Shown here: piece after piece, positions 32,931 to 44,714 of the stretch
How positions within the stretch are numbered: the stretch's first letter is position 1
How the letters are laid out: each line of letters begins with the position of its first letter
NCBI RefSeq assembly: GCF_040802235.1
Contig: NC_133172.1
Location: forward strand, 61,139,613 to 61,203,612
Length of the DNA stretch: 64,000 nt
DNA from: Manis javanica
Lineage: Eukaryota > Chordata > Mammalia > Pholidota > Manidae
Direction of reading: 5' to 3'
Position numbers and translations under genes: made by a program
The notes under the pieces: model-generated
What the model saw: the letters and a program-made list of their open reading frames with translations, nothing else
What the model was told of the DNA's origin: nothing
Database searches by the model: none

Positions 32931-33524
32931 AAGCTTTTAGGTTGAACGCCAGTGGAGAGAAATGCAGGTCAGGGCCTGAGCACAGGGACTTTCCAAGGTC
33001 CCTGGTCATTTTTAGCCTGGCTCCCAGGGGACAAGTGACCTGCACTCTGTCCTCAAACCGGCCTGCTCTCGGCAAGTTCTTTTTCTGGCTGTCTGAACTC
33101 AGGCCGTGTGCACAGCCAAAGTTAAGCTCAAGAGGGCTGACCACGTGGCTTGGGTGGGGAGCCGAGCAGATGGCAGGCCACCTGTTGATGGGGAGGCTGT
33201 GAATCAGCCACTCCCCCACTCCTGTCTATCTCTGAGTGTGCCTCACCCACTCCCCGGCTTTGGGCTGGGCCCCTGTGGTGTCCACAGTGTGGGCTCCAGG
33301 CCCGGGACTCTCAGGGAGGGGAACCAGCGGAGGGTGGTGGGGAGACCAGCATTCCCTTCGGATCTGACTCTCAAAGGCTGGGCAAGGTGGTACCCTCAGC
33401 AGACGAAGGCAAGGGGCCTTGTCCACCCCCTTGGGTGGCCACGGGCGGGGGCGGCCCCCTGAGTGTCCCAACACCCCTGGCCTACTGCTGTCCCCAAAGG
33501 GATCATGTCACCATGTGTTTGGGC
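32931..33524. other. Unique sequence, nothing recognised
   Basis: GC-rich with no gene signal. Confidence 0.45.
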
Positions 33525-33960
33525 ATTTAAGGATTCTGAAACTCCTTAAGAAGAAACCACAAATTGTATATATTTATGGTTCCAGATACAGCCCTCTCAA
33601 AAGGCCCATGAGCAGCAAGCAAGCTCAGCGACTGTGCTCTCATTTGGCAGGTGTGTCCACGGCCAGCGTCCCAACTTTTCTCCATGGACATATATATAAT
33701 TTTCTAACCTTCTGTTTTCACAATATAGGGTTAATCTCCTTCTAAGTTAATGTTGAGGCAGCTAGAAAATAGCTTTTTTTTTACTTTAGCATCACTTTGA
33801 ATGTCCACATCTTTATACAGGGCTTGATTCCTTATCTGCAGTTTCAAAATCATAAAAGCTCCCCAAAATCAAGTTTATGTGTAATTCACTTGGCCACAGA
33901 AATCTACCCTGAACTGACATGAGGCTCCTGAGAGCTTCTACTTTGCCCCGTCAGCATGAA
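33525..33960. other. AT-rich block, decayed repeat or conserved element
   Basis: Unlike its GC-rich flanks. The end (gaactgacatgaggctc) vaguely recalls an old dispersed repeat, so origin is unresolved. Confidence 0.3.
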
Positions 33961-34139
33961 GAGTCCTGTATTTTGCTACAGAAATATCAATGAGTCCGGC
34001 TCAGGGTGCTGTCCCGGGCTCACTGAGGGCAGAGGTAGCATTTTATAGTTCTAGAACCCAGAGAATTCTGAATTCTAGAAGTCCCCCGGTGCCATGGAGA
34101 TGGATGAGATTTGAGCTGAGTGGAGGGGTTCGGAGCTCA

Positions 34140-34290
34140 CGTCTGCTGGATGCAACACTGTGCTGTTTGTATTTAGCGGTCATGTCGACATCAAAAGAGG
34201 GTGCGGTGTCAGGTTCACAGATGGGGACATGGAGGCTTAGGGGCTCCCCTGTGACAGGTCAGAGTTGAACCCAGATCCTTAGCTGCCCAG
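34140..34290 (-). repeat. MIR SINE
   Basis: Antisense tcacagatggggacatggag and gagttgaacccagatcct. Confidence 0.65.
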
Positions 34291-34787
34291 GACAAGCACA
34301 CACTGTCTCCTGCCTCCCTCTAGTGCTTTCCTGATAGGGGACGTCGAATTTGAGACCGCCTGCCCCGGGCTGTGGGGACTGTGGTGAAGGGAAATGCTGT
34401 CCAGCTCCTACCGGCCATGAGCCTGGGGGCCTTAGTTTTTGCTTTTGCCCCTGCCACCAGGGCATGTCCGCCCTACCTGCCACCTCAGGAGTCCTGTGTC
34501 TCTGGGGCTAGCCCTGCTGGCCTCAAGGTCATGGCTGAGAATGGTCTCTCCACACCAAAATCACTCATCTTAGTTAGCACGGGGAACTGCCACTCAGTTC
34601 AGAAACCACCTTCTCCGCCTGCCCCTTCTCAGAGCCTGCCTTCCTGTGTATTTCAGGGACACAGAGCTAAGTTCCCATGTGTGTCTGAGGCTGCCATTCC
34701 TGTCCTCTGCTTCTCCTCAAAAGAATAGCTGTATCTTAATTCGGGTGTCTCCTTCCCTTCCTGCCTTCCTTTTTTCCAGGAATAAAT
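34291..34787. other. Unique sequence, nothing recognised
   Basis: No gene or repeat before the microsatellite. Confidence 0.45.
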
Positions 34788-34950
34788 CCTTCCTTCCTTC
34801 CTTCCTTCCTTCCATCCATCTATCCATCCATCCATCCATCCATCCATCCATCCATCCATCCATCCATCCATCCACCCATCTATCCATCCACCCACCCATC
34901 CATCCACCCATCCATCCACCCATCTATCCATCCACCCATCCATCATCCCT
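34788..34950. repeat. (TTCC)n(ATCC)n compound microsatellite
   Basis: TTCC units to about 34813, then ATCC units with occasional ACCC and ATCT variants to about 34950. The Ile-His-Pro and Trp-Met-Asp repeat frames come from this. Confidence 0.95.
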
Positions 34951-35154
34951 CCTCTTTCCCACCTTCCATCTTTCCATCTATCCAGACACTCACCCATCCA
35001 TGCATTCTGGTACCCAGAGCTGCTAATAGATCATAATTGAATGAATGAACGAATGAATGATGACTTTCTCCAAGCAATCTATGTACGGACCTTATGAAAA
35101 AGGAAAGAAAAGATTCACCCAGAGTAAGTGACTCTGCTGAGTTTCTCACAGTTG

Positions 35155-36090
35155 TCACTCATTTGTTCATTATTCAGCAAATGTTTACTGAGTGCCCCTA
35201 AGTGCCAGGCATTGTGCTGGGTTCTGGTGCCGGAGATACAGTGTTGAACAAAAACAGATGTCTGGCCCTTACCCTCGTGGAACTTGCACATTTGAGGGGA
35301 GACAGATGTTAATTGAATAACCACACTCATGAATTCATAATTGCAAACAGCAATAAGTGCCCAGGAGGAAAGGAAGTCACCCAGCACACCCCAGAGGCTC
35401 TTGAGCCAGGCCCGGGGGCCAGGGAGGGCTCCCTCACCCAGGCATCAGAGGATGCACCAAGGGCTGCTGGGAAAAGGACACCTGTGTCAGGGACTTAAAT
35501 AAAGGGACCTGGTTACAGAAGTGATCATGTAGTTGCAAGAGCAAACAGGGGAGATGAGGAACTGCCACTGTTACCCCCAGGCTGGACGGACAAAGACAGT
35601 AACTGAAGCTGCTGCTGGAGCCACATTGGAAATATGACCATTTCTAAAGACACTGCCTGCAGCAGAGAGGGCAAGAGAGGAAGAAATACCCTGGCTTCTT
35701 CTCTGCCCACCCTTTGCTCTCCCTCCAGCGCCTGCGTTGGCTGAACCCAGTGGGAAGCGGCATTTGCAGGGTCCGCCTGCGGAGCAGGGAAGGGGTGAGG
35801 AATGGCGGCTGCCTGCCACAGGCAGGAATTCAATTCCATAAGGTGGGAGGCAACCGAAGGGGCATGTGCAAAGGCCCTGTGATGCAAAGTGCACAGTGCC
35901 TCTTTGGAAGACTGGGGCACCGGCAGGGTGCAGGAGGCCATGTAAGGTCCTGGGGTCTCCTGGAGGCATGGGCAAGGGCCAGTAAACAGGGAGTCTGATG
36001 TTCAACCTGAGAGCTATGAAATGTGGGAAGGATTTTGAGCTGGAAGGAGGCCACGGCCAGATCTGCAATTTTGCAAAGACCACACTGGCT
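35155..36090 (+). repeat. Ancient dispersed repeat, long copy with interruption
   Basis: tattcagcaaatgtttactg, tgaacaaaaacagatgtctg, catgtgcaaaggccctgtga, tgggaaggattttgagctgg. The middle (about 35.5-35.85 kb) diverges and may be inserted unique sequence. Confidence 0.65.
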
Positions 36091-37109
36091 CCTGGGTGGA
36101 GAGCAGATGTGAGGCACCCCCGAGGGAAAGCAAGCAGGTAGCCATTGCCGCCCTGCTAAACCTGTCCCCCAGTGCCCAGCTCTCACCCCAGGCCAGGGCT
36201 CTCCAGAAGCTTCCCCACACTCTGGCCTCACACACCCACAGCAGGAGGAAAGCTCAGCTTCCTTGATCACCTGCTGCCCTCCTTCTAGGCCTGTGTGCCC
36301 CACAGGAGACCTCTTGCTTGGCCTGCCTTCCCCACCCCCTCTCCTGCCATTCAGCCCCCCAGTGCCCACAGCCTGGGCCGGGGTGCAGGCACCATGGCAC
36401 CTGTTTGTGGCTGTTTTTCTCTACTCCAGTGGCTCGGTTTTCAGATCTGATGAGTATTAATGACTGTGCAGGGTTGAGGGTGGGTCCCCTGGGAGACAGT
36501 CTTTCTGGAAGGCATGTCAGGGTGCCCAGTGTGGTTGAAATGGGACACCGCAGCCTGACGCCAGGCCTCCTGCCTGGCCCTGCCCACCCACTCAGGTAGA
36601 GCCCGAGCCCCTGGAGACCACCCAGAGCATCGGACCTGCCCTGCTCCTCCCTTAAGGCCAGAGCCAGGCACCCCATGAGCTAAGGGTGGGGGTCCCGAGG
36701 AAGAGCAAGGAAGTTCTCGAGCAACTGGACAAGGGCACCTTGGCCTCAGAACGCAAGCCTGCACTTTCCAAGGAGGTGAAAGGGCTTTTGGCCGAGAGTC
36801 TTTGCGATCCTGCGTGGACCCTTGGGCGTCAGGGCTCCCCTGGGCCTGGGACCCTCCACCTGGAGTAGGTCTGACCCCTCAGCGCTCAGAAAACATACAC
36901 TGCAGAAGGCACACCCTTCCTCTTCATCTCAGGGCATGGTGGGGGGCCAGGGGACCCTTGGGCAGCACCTGTGTGTTGGTGGCATCTGTGAATTCGGGGG
37001 TGTTTTGACCTCCCCACGGCAGAGGCAGGCGGCAGGCATGGTCCTTCTCCACCCTCATATGCAGGGCAGAAATGCAGCTCCCAAGTTCAGCCGGAGGTAA
37101 TGAGGTACT
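36091..37109. other. Unique sequence, nothing recognised
   Basis: GC-rich overlapping frames on both strands, no domain. Confidence 0.45.
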
Positions 37110-37310
37110 TAGGAGAGTGGGCTCAGGAGCAAGCCAGCCTGGGTTCAAATTTCATTTTGTCATGTGGAAACTGTGTGATCTCGGGCAAATAGCTTAGGAT
37201 CTCTGCTTCAGTCTCTTCATCTATAAAGTGCAAATAATAGTTGTGCCCCTACCTCACCAGGTTACTGAAAGGATTAAGAGGGACAATGTACACAGACTTA
37301 GAACAGAGCT
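37110..37310 (+). repeat. MIR SINE, near full length
   Basis: agcctgggttcaaatttcat, then tcttcatctataaagtgcaa, then ctgaaaggattaagaggga. Confidence 0.85.
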
Positions 37311-37864
37311 AAGGGTCTGGGACCTCCTTCCTACTGTGCTACCCCACTGCCCATTTGCTTGGACCCTGGGCAGCATCTGACCCAGACCCCCAGATGGGCA
37401 GGTGCTCCAGAAATGTGCTTTGAACCCAGGAGGGAATGGAGTCAAGACCCCAAGTGAGAATGGGGGACTGTAAGTCACTGTTCCTGGTGAGCGCTGTCAT
37501 CTTGACAGCTGGAATGTTCTAAATCATTCTAAGACCTGGGCACATTGGAATTTTTAAATGTGTTTCCCCTTTTAGAGCAAGCCATGCCTCAGTATTTCTG
37601 GCCTGTGAAAGGAACACAGTTTCAGAGCCAGGGCAGAGAAACCACACGTGCTCAAGCAGCCCAATGAAAATACCGGCCACCAAGCCCTTTTCCTTTGCGG
37701 CCCATGTGGGCTTCATCAGGGCTGCTCGGGCAGGCAAGGGTGGGTGCCCTGCAGGGAGATGGCCCATGGGGTCAGGCGGGTGGGTGGGCAGCTGAGAGGA
37801 GGGGTGGGGAACCCTGGGTATTCCACCAGCCACCACGGGCGTGGTTTCAAACATCTTGGCATAC
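37311..37864. other. Unique sequence, nothing recognised
   Basis: No gene or repeat could be supported. Confidence 0.45.
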
Positions 37865-38540
37865 ACTGTAGCTGAACACACACCTACCCGGTGCCCAGGA
37901 ATTCCTCTCCTGGGTATCTCCCCGGCAGAAATGCTCCAAGAGTGTTCAACAAAAGACGTGGACTAAACATGTTGGCAGAAACACTCTTCACGGTGGCCTA
38001 AAATGGGAACGACTCAAAAGCCCATTGACAGTGGAACAGGTGAATAAATTCTGGCATATTCATCCATGGAATACTATACAGCAAAAAATAAAAAGAATCA
38101 AGTGCTCCTCCAGCAAACAGGGAAGAACTTCACAGATGTAATATGGAGCCAAAAGCCAGACTCTAAGAGTACATGTGACATTTCTATTTATATAAAGTAC
38201 AGACAATCTGTACCGCCACACGCTACAACATGGATGAGCCTTGAAAACCTTATGCCGAGTGAAAGAAGCCAGGCACAGAAGACCACGCCATGTAGGAGTC
38301 CATTTATATGAAGCGCCCAGAACGGGCAGATCCACAGACACAGAAAGCTGCTTAAGAGCGGCCAGGGCTGGGAGGGGCCGGGACGTGACAGCTCAGGGGT
38401 ACTGAGTTTCTTTGGGGGGCGATGGAAATGTTCTGAAATTGTGGTGACAGCTGAACAATACACTGCAAGCCACAGAAGTGCGGATCACTGAGTTGGTAGG
38501 TTGCATGGTATACGAATTACATCTCAATAAAGTTGCTAAG
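37865..38540 (+). repeat. L1 3' fragment
   Basis: Sense: ccatggaatactatacagca, ctacaacatggatgagcctt, agtgaaagaagccaggcaca and a terminal tacatctcaataaagttgct. Confidence 0.88.
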
Positions 38541-39234
38541 AAGTCGGTTTGATGTTAGAAGGCAGGACACCTGGAGCTCTGGCTGTATGTTGTTACCCTT
38601 GCTGGGCAGTAGTGTCTCGAAGGGGCACAAGGGGGCTTCTGGGAGGCTGGACATACCTGCCTTCTGGGTACTAGTTACACAGATGTGCTCAATCGGTGAA
38701 CATTCCATAAGCTGTGCCCACACGGTGATGCACACTTTTCCGTAGAGAGGCTACACTTCAATTAAAGGTTTTAAAATGCAACCCCTCAGTTTAGTGTCAG
38801 ATGCACGTTTTGGTCCCCCTTTATGACCCCTTCCTGAGTCCAGCACCAACTGACCACAGAAATAAGACTAGGGCAGGCGAGCAGGTGGGCTGGCGGTCGG
38901 GCTTGGAAAATCCTCCAGTGACTCAGAGGAACAGCTGGAAAGAATCTGTTGCTACTGCCTAACTAGTCCCTGCCCCCATTAGCCGGCACTGAGGACCTGC
39001 CACCATCCACCCCCGCCCAGTGTTCCAGGGCCTGTGAGCCGGGGTCGCTGAGGGTGAGGGGACATGGGCTGGGTAGGCTGCCCATGGAGCCATAGGCAGG
39101 CCCTAAAGGCGTCCAGCAAGCCCTGGCCATTGGCCTCCCTGGCAGTATCCAGCCAGGGACAAGGATGCCTTTATTTCAGAGGATCAGGAGGCTGGCTGGC
39201 AGGCCAGGAGCTGGGCACACAGCAGGGTGGAGCA
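38541..39234. other. Unique sequence, nothing recognised
   Basis: No gene or repeat could be supported. Confidence 0.45.
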
Positions 39235-39475
39235 GAGCAGGGACCTCAGCCAGGTCGCCTGGGTTTGAATCCAGCCCTGCCACTTCCCAGCTCTGTGATG
39301 TTGGGGATGTGCATTCGCTGTTCTGAGCCTCATTGTCCCCACTCTTAAAATCAGGGAACAATAGTGCCTATTTTCCAGGCTGTCAAGAAACCTGAACTAG
39401 ATAATGATATAAGTTCAGGACGTAGCACCTGGCATATATACTCAGCACCCAGGAAACCTTAGGTGCTATCACTAC
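39235..39475 (+). repeat. MIR SINE, near full length
   Basis: cgcctgggtttgaatccagc, then agcctcattgtccccactct, then gtagcacctggcatatatac. Confidence 0.85.
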
Positions 39476-40239
39476 ATGCTGCGTCAGTACCAACTGCATG
39501 CTCGGCCCCCTGAAGGGGGTTTGTAGTCACTACCGGCTACTTTTCTTTCCACACCATCCCCCACCCCCCACCTATGCCCAACCTTCACAGAAACCTCCAG
39601 GGTTTGGAAGCCTGGGAACTGACCACATAAATGATTGCTGTGGGTTTTGTGCTGCAAATCAGGGGTCTGTTGAGGAGTCAGCAGCAGCAAGGGAGTTTTT
39701 ACTTACACTCCAGATTTATGTGGAGTGCTTGTCCCCAAAGCCCCCGGCGCAGGTCCATCCTGGAGATAGTTCATCACAGGAGGAGATTTTACGAGGCCCT
39801 GAAGTTCACGGCAATAGCCTCCAGTTTCCAGATGGACGAGGCAGGTGGGAATGGTGTTGCCCAGAGTGGAGCGGGGAGAGTGGGCTTCTGAATGCTTTCT
39901 CCAGGCTAACGCGAGTGAGCCAGGCAAGGTTTTGGGGACACCTGGTTCTGTGCTTTGAATCTGTATCTTGTGCTCTGATCCTTAATTGTGTAATGCAAGC
40001 AGTGATTTTTTTTTAAACAAAGCCCTTTGCAGCTTACAAGATGCTTCTGCATAGGTTGGCTCAGGCCCCACACATGGAAAGTGGCTCTCCCACCCCCACT
40101 CTCTGAAGCCTTCTATATTTGACAAAGAATGGACCTATGACACGGTCACCAAATATGCCATGTATCTTTACAGATTTTACAAATTGGAACAAGTTCACCC
40201 AGTTTACACACGTAAAAAGCAAGGAAATTTTGCCAACCC
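39476..40239. other. Unique sequence, nothing recognised
   Basis: The plus frame 39498-40016 (172 codons) crosses AT-richer DNA but has no recognisable domain. Confidence 0.4.
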
Positions 40240-40365
40240 CAGCAGCTGGGAGCTCATCCCGGTCCCAGGAACTGTGCCTTTGGGCCTCAGTTTCCCCATT
40301 TCTCAAACAGGGATGATGATTTCTGCTCACCTCCTGGATTGCTCTGTCACCCAAGCAAATGGCTG
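40240..40365 (+). repeat. MIR SINE, partial
   Basis: gcctcagtttccccatttct followed by tttctgctcacctcctgg. Confidence 0.65.
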
Positions 40366-40530
40366 TGAAACGGCTCACAGGCCCAAGGCCTCCATAAATC
40401 CCAGGGATGTTTTTATTGTTAACGGTTGCATTCCGTCCCTCTGAGAAGGACGGTATACTTTTGTCGGTGGCCTGCCGTGTTTGAAGCTCTTTCTGAGGAT
40501 GGCAGAGAAGTGCTTGCTTCATTCTTAGGC

Positions 40531-40572
40531 CAAAAAGAAAAAAGAAAAAAAAAAAGGGATAGAAAAAAAATA
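40531..40572 (+). repeat. A-rich purine tract
   Basis: Interrupted poly-A with G. No SINE body lies immediately upstream, so it is not a young retroposon tail. Confidence 0.85.
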
Positions 40573-41609
40573 GGGCAGTCAGAAGATAAATTTTGTTTTT
40601 CTGGTCCCCAGCGAGCCAGAGGCCAAACACACAGCACACGTAGCCTCTAAAAGAGGAAGGATGGCAGCCTGAGAAGGTAAATGGTCCTGGGAGGGCCGCC
40701 AGGGGCACACGCGCAGTTCAGAGGGAGAAGGGCAAAGGCCTCAGGGGGAAGGGAAGTCGGTTCCGGGGCGGGAGAGGCCGGGGCACGTGGAAGAGGCTGA
40801 TCCTGGATGTCAGCACAGCTGAGCAGTGGAAGCCGGTGGGAGCAGCCGGCAAGCCTGGAACTTGGAAGACACAGTGTGATTTCTGGATAGTCTGGCTCCC
40901 AGGTTCAAGCACAGATTGGGCCCCAACTACGTCCCTGGCCTTGTGACACCGTGGAAAGCCACCCGGGGAAGCCACCCCAGGTTCTGCTCCGATGGAGAGG
41001 CAGGCCCAGAGACAGATACACAAAGTAAGTGTGCCGAGTGCTCAGAGCCTGGAAACTAGCTCTCCCTGCAGGCTGAGGGCAGATTCCTGTGGTTTCTGGG
41101 CCAAGACAACCCTACAGGAAGCCGCAAATCTGAGATGTGCCCAGATGTTCCATGCTGATGGCCTTCTGGTCTACTGTGGCACCGGCCGTCGGGGGCGCAT
41201 TTTCTCGCTGTTCCCTCTGCTGGGCCTGCCTGTGAGCATGTGTGGTTGCTTTACGAGGCCACCACACTGGAGTCCGCGGGATGAAGATGCCGAGCTGAGT
41301 GGCGATTCATGTGGTCTGGGGAAGCCTGGCACCCTCTCTCCAGCTGCAGGGAGGGCCACGGGGCTCAGAGGCAAGTGAGGAGATGGTTCTGCCGCGGCCG
41401 GGGACTGTGGTTCCCACATGAAGCCAACACAAATGAGCCCTGACATCTCTCCCTGTCTTCCAGCACATACTCAGCCTGTTTTGTGTCCAGACATGAACCT
41501 GGCAGGTCCTCAGTTTCCTGAGGTGTAAAACTGGGGACACCCAGGACGATGGACTCTGCTGGCCATTCCTGCCTTAACAAGCTGGCATCTTAGGGTAATG
41601 CTAATCTTG
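40573..41609. other. Mostly unique sequence
   Basis: MIR-like scraps near 40870-40950 and 41490-41545 (ctcagtttcctgaggtgtaa). No gene. Confidence 0.4.
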
Positions 41610-41825
41610 GTGGCTAACGAAGCCAGGGGGTGAGACACACTGCCTGGGTTCCAGTCCCAGCTCCACCAAGCTGCATGACCTTGAGCCTTGACCTCCCTGC
41701 TCTGGGCCTCAGTCTCCTCACCTGGTAACTGGGGATACAACAGAGCCTCCCACACAGGCTTGTTGCAAAGATTTGGTGAGTTGCATCTGTAAAAGCCAGG
41801 TCCCTGTGTATGACTGACATTCAAC
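41610..41825 (+). repeat. MIR SINE, near full length
   Basis: gcctgggttccagtcccagc, then ctcagtctcctcacctggta, then gtttgttgcaaagatt-type tail text. Confidence 0.85.
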
Positions 41826-41884
41826 CGACCTGCAAACACAGCTGTCAATTTCAGGTCCAGGGTGTGTTTTACCTGGACTGTCTT

Positions 41885-42010
41885 AAGTCACGCTCCTCCC
41901 AGGCCTATGGGTGCATCATTTGTCATCTCTGTTTTATAGATGGGGAAACCGAGGCTCAGAGAGGTTAAGTAGCAGGCCAAGGCCACACAGCTAGTAAATG
42001 GTGGAGCTGC
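41885..42010 (-). repeat. MIR SINE
   Basis: Antisense gttttatagatggggaaacc, then ggccacacagctagtaaatg. Confidence 0.9.
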
Positions 42011-42234
42011 AATATCAGTATGGTGTGTTGAGCTGTGCCAGCAGCTCCACCCCTCTGTCATCTACCCACAGACGACCAGCCACCATTACCTACCTACCTT
42101 CCTCCTCCTCTGATCTAGGCTCACCTGCTTCTTGGATCCCGAGATGTGTGCCAGGGAACTTTCCTGAGTCACTGGGCCAGTGAGGAAACAAAAACATCCA
42201 GCCAAATACCTTTCTTCCCATTCCCAGCCCACTT

Positions 42235-42335
42235 TATACACACACAGGCACATGCGTGAACACGTGCAGACATAGGCACGAGAATGTACACACATACACA
42301 GATGCATGCACACACATGCACACTTTCACACATGT
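42235..42335. repeat. CA-rich imperfect repeat
   Basis: Clusters of ACACA/GCACA units over about 100 bases. Confidence 0.8.
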
Positions 42336-42529
42336 GGCACACACTCAGGAGGTTCTCCTGGATGATTCCAGTTTAGCCAAGAAAACTCCACCTCCCTCTT
42401 TTAGGCCTGTTGAGCCCTGTGGCCCTCCTTCCTCAGGCTCTGTGTGTGATCTCAGCGTGGCAGCCCCCTCACCTCAGAGTGCAGACAGGCAGTAGCAGAA
42501 CCTTCTCAACCACAGACAGAGCCAGGAAG

Positions 42530-42655
42530 GGTCCACACACACATACTGTCACTTACCCCTTGCATGGAGCAGGAAATGGAGGCTTAGGGAGGTCAGAGGT
42601 TTGCCCAAGGCTCTCCTGGCGAGAGAGGGCTGGGCCAGGATCGGGATCCCGGTTT
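42530..42655 (-). repeat. MIR SINE
   Basis: Antisense gagcaggaaatggaggctta and ggtttgcccaaggctctcct. Confidence 0.65.
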
Positions 42656-43474
42656 GTGGGACCTAGACACCGATCTGGGACACACACAGAGATGAAGACA
42701 GACCTGGTCTCTCCTGAGGGGCAGGGGAGTCAGACAGGGCACAGTCAACAGGAAAATAAATAAAATCAAAGATGAATTGCTTTGCCAGTGAGCAGAGACA
42801 GAGACTAACAGGGGTACCTACCTGAGATGGAGAGCACAGGGAAGCCTCTTGGGGAAGGCACTGCAGCCAAGGGCATAAACCTGGAAAGGCATCTGAAGTG
42901 GAAACCCCACATGCCCAGCTTTAAGGGACCCACAGAACCCACAGCGGGCCTGCATTTCCTAAGCTGGCATTGTTTAACCAGCAACCTTTTGGCCTGTATG
43001 GGGTTTATTAGTGGTGCTAGGACGCAATTAAGCAGACCTTACCCTTTAAAGTTTTCCCAATCAGTCCCCCTCCTGTCACCAGATATTAAAAATGCCAGAA
43101 GCAGGGAAACCCCCTTGCCCTGCCCCCAACATTCCTCTGGGACAGTTTTGCTGACGCAGCTCTTTTCGGGGCCGGGTGAGAACCTGCAGTCCCGCATTTC
43201 TGGCAAAGATGACGATGTTCTTGTTAACCCCTGGACCATGACCCTTGGAATATCCGCCAGGGATTCCAAAGAGATGGCTCTTTTCTCTTATTCCATTTAT
43301 CTATAATGCATGGTCCTCCTCCCTGCCAAGAGGAAGCCTAGTTTTATTTACACATCAATGTCCCAGAGGGCAGAAGGGCCCACCTGGTACCTTTGTCCCC
43401 AGGCTCACTCTGAGCTCCAGCTGGCAGGTTCGGACAGCTAGCTGTCAACTACTAGAAAATCAGTCTCCTGGGCT
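42656..43474. other. Unique sequence, nothing recognised
   Basis: The plus frame 42827-43306 (159 codons) has no domain. Confidence 0.4.
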
Positions 43475-43605
43475 TTTGAAGTTGGAAGGGGTGTCATTTC
43501 ACAGATTGGAAATGTGAGGCCCAGGGAGGCCTAGATTTGCACAAGACCTCCCACCAGAGCCAGAGCAGTCTGTCTCCCTCATTGGATGGGTGCCAAGGCC
43601 CACAC
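43475..43605 (-). repeat. MIR SINE, partial
   Basis: Antisense tttcacagattggaaatgtg and a decayed right part. Confidence 0.65.
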
Positions 43606-43634
43606 TGCCTAGCAAGGCTGCACAGCCAGGTCTT

Positions 43635-43860
43635 TGACAGCAGGGGACAGAGTTGACCGCCCGGGACTGAATCCCAGCCCCAGTAACTTACACTCCTGAA
43701 AAGTAACTTAACCCCAGTGCCACCTCTTTCTCTTCTATAAAATGGGCTAGTCATGCACTTGAACCAGGGCTATTGGGAGGAATAACTGAGCTGATGTATA
43801 TAAAGTGCTTAGAATAATACCTGGCATGTGCTAAGGTCTATGTGTTTGTTAAATAAACTC
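43635..43860 (+). repeat. MIR SINE, near full length
   Basis: cgggactgaatcccagcccc, then cttctataaaatgggctagt, then gaataatacctggcatgtgc. Confidence 0.85.
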
Positions 43861-44349
43861 AGGGTATCTACGCACATATAAATTAAATACATGGAAACAG
43901 CTCATCCCCTGCTAGAGCTCCCTTAGTAAGAGCCAGAAGAGGCTCAGAGTTGTTGAGCCACTTGCCCTGGAACACACAGGGCCCCTTCTGCCCTGCTGGT
44001 GAAGACGTGGTGGCCCCTGGCCAGCCGTGGGGAGGGGTGCGGTCGGCTGAGGACTCCGTTCCCCCGACGGAGCATCCATTAAGGTGTTCCAGGGGACAGG
44101 GGACAGCTCCTCTTTGCCAGTCTCCGAAATGAGAACACTGGACTCTGAGCGGTGCCACCAACTCAGGGTTGCTGGGGCTGTAAATGGCCCTTATTTGGTT
44201 CCCCCTTGAAAACGAGGAGGGGACTGAAGCACCCTGAGCTAAATCGGCAGGACGCCCATTCCTGGGCCGAGGCTGCCCTTCCCGAGAGCTCTTTGGGGGA
44301 CTCTCCGGTCTCCGGGGGCGCCTGCCACGTTCTTACCTGGCTCCTCCCG
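43861..44349. other. Immediate upstream flank of the CpG island
   Basis: A MIR-like scrap near 43915-44000, then rising GC. Proximal regulatory sequence is likely here, but no factor site is compelling. Confidence 0.4.
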
Positions 44350-44550
44350 CGTCCTGCTTGACCTTTACTTAAAGAGCAGCTGTGGCCGCTGATGGGCCTC
44401 CGCGGGTCCCCGAGGAGAACCTTCAGACGGCTCGAGCCGGGCGCGCTGGAGAGAGCCCCTAATTGGGGCCATGAATCATGGTGCGCGGCTCCCGGCTGGA
44501 CACAAAATAGATAGAGGAGCCGGCGCGCTATTGTGCGCAGTTTGGGCCGC

Positions 44551-44639
44551 GGGGGGTGGGGTGGGGGGGAGGGGAAGGGCGGGAGGAGGGGCGGCTGGCG
44601 GGAGGCCGGGAGGCCGGGAGGCAGGGAGCGAGGGAGGGA
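44551..44639 (+). promoter_or_regulatory. G-run tract, likely G-quadruplex former
   Basis: More than ten runs of three or more G lie within 90 bases, including a tandem ggaggccgg unit at about 44601-44627. It lies about 370-450 bases upstream of the start codon inside the CpG island. Confidence 0.7.
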
Positions 44640-44714
44640 TTCCCCCGCCCGCCGCGCCGCCCTCCGTCCCCTCCCCCGCCCGCCCGCCGCCCCGCCTCCC
44701 TCCTCCCCAATTAA

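Noticed and set aside
34646-35026. Frames encoding Ile-His-Pro-Ser and Trp-Met-Asp-Gly repeats
   Set aside because: Translation of the ATCC microsatellite.
40531-40572. Poly-A tract as the tail of a young retroposed gene or SINE
   Set aside because: No SINE body or processed-gene sequence precedes it on either strand.
8264-42335. Regularly spaced repeats as CRISPR-like arrays
   Set aside because: The repeats are microsatellites and dispersed SINEs. No equal repeat-spacer arrangement exists, and the DNA is mammalian.
44503-44515. TATA box of the gene
   Set aside because: ACAAAATAGATAG departs from the TATA consensus, and the CpG-island context suggests dispersed initiation.
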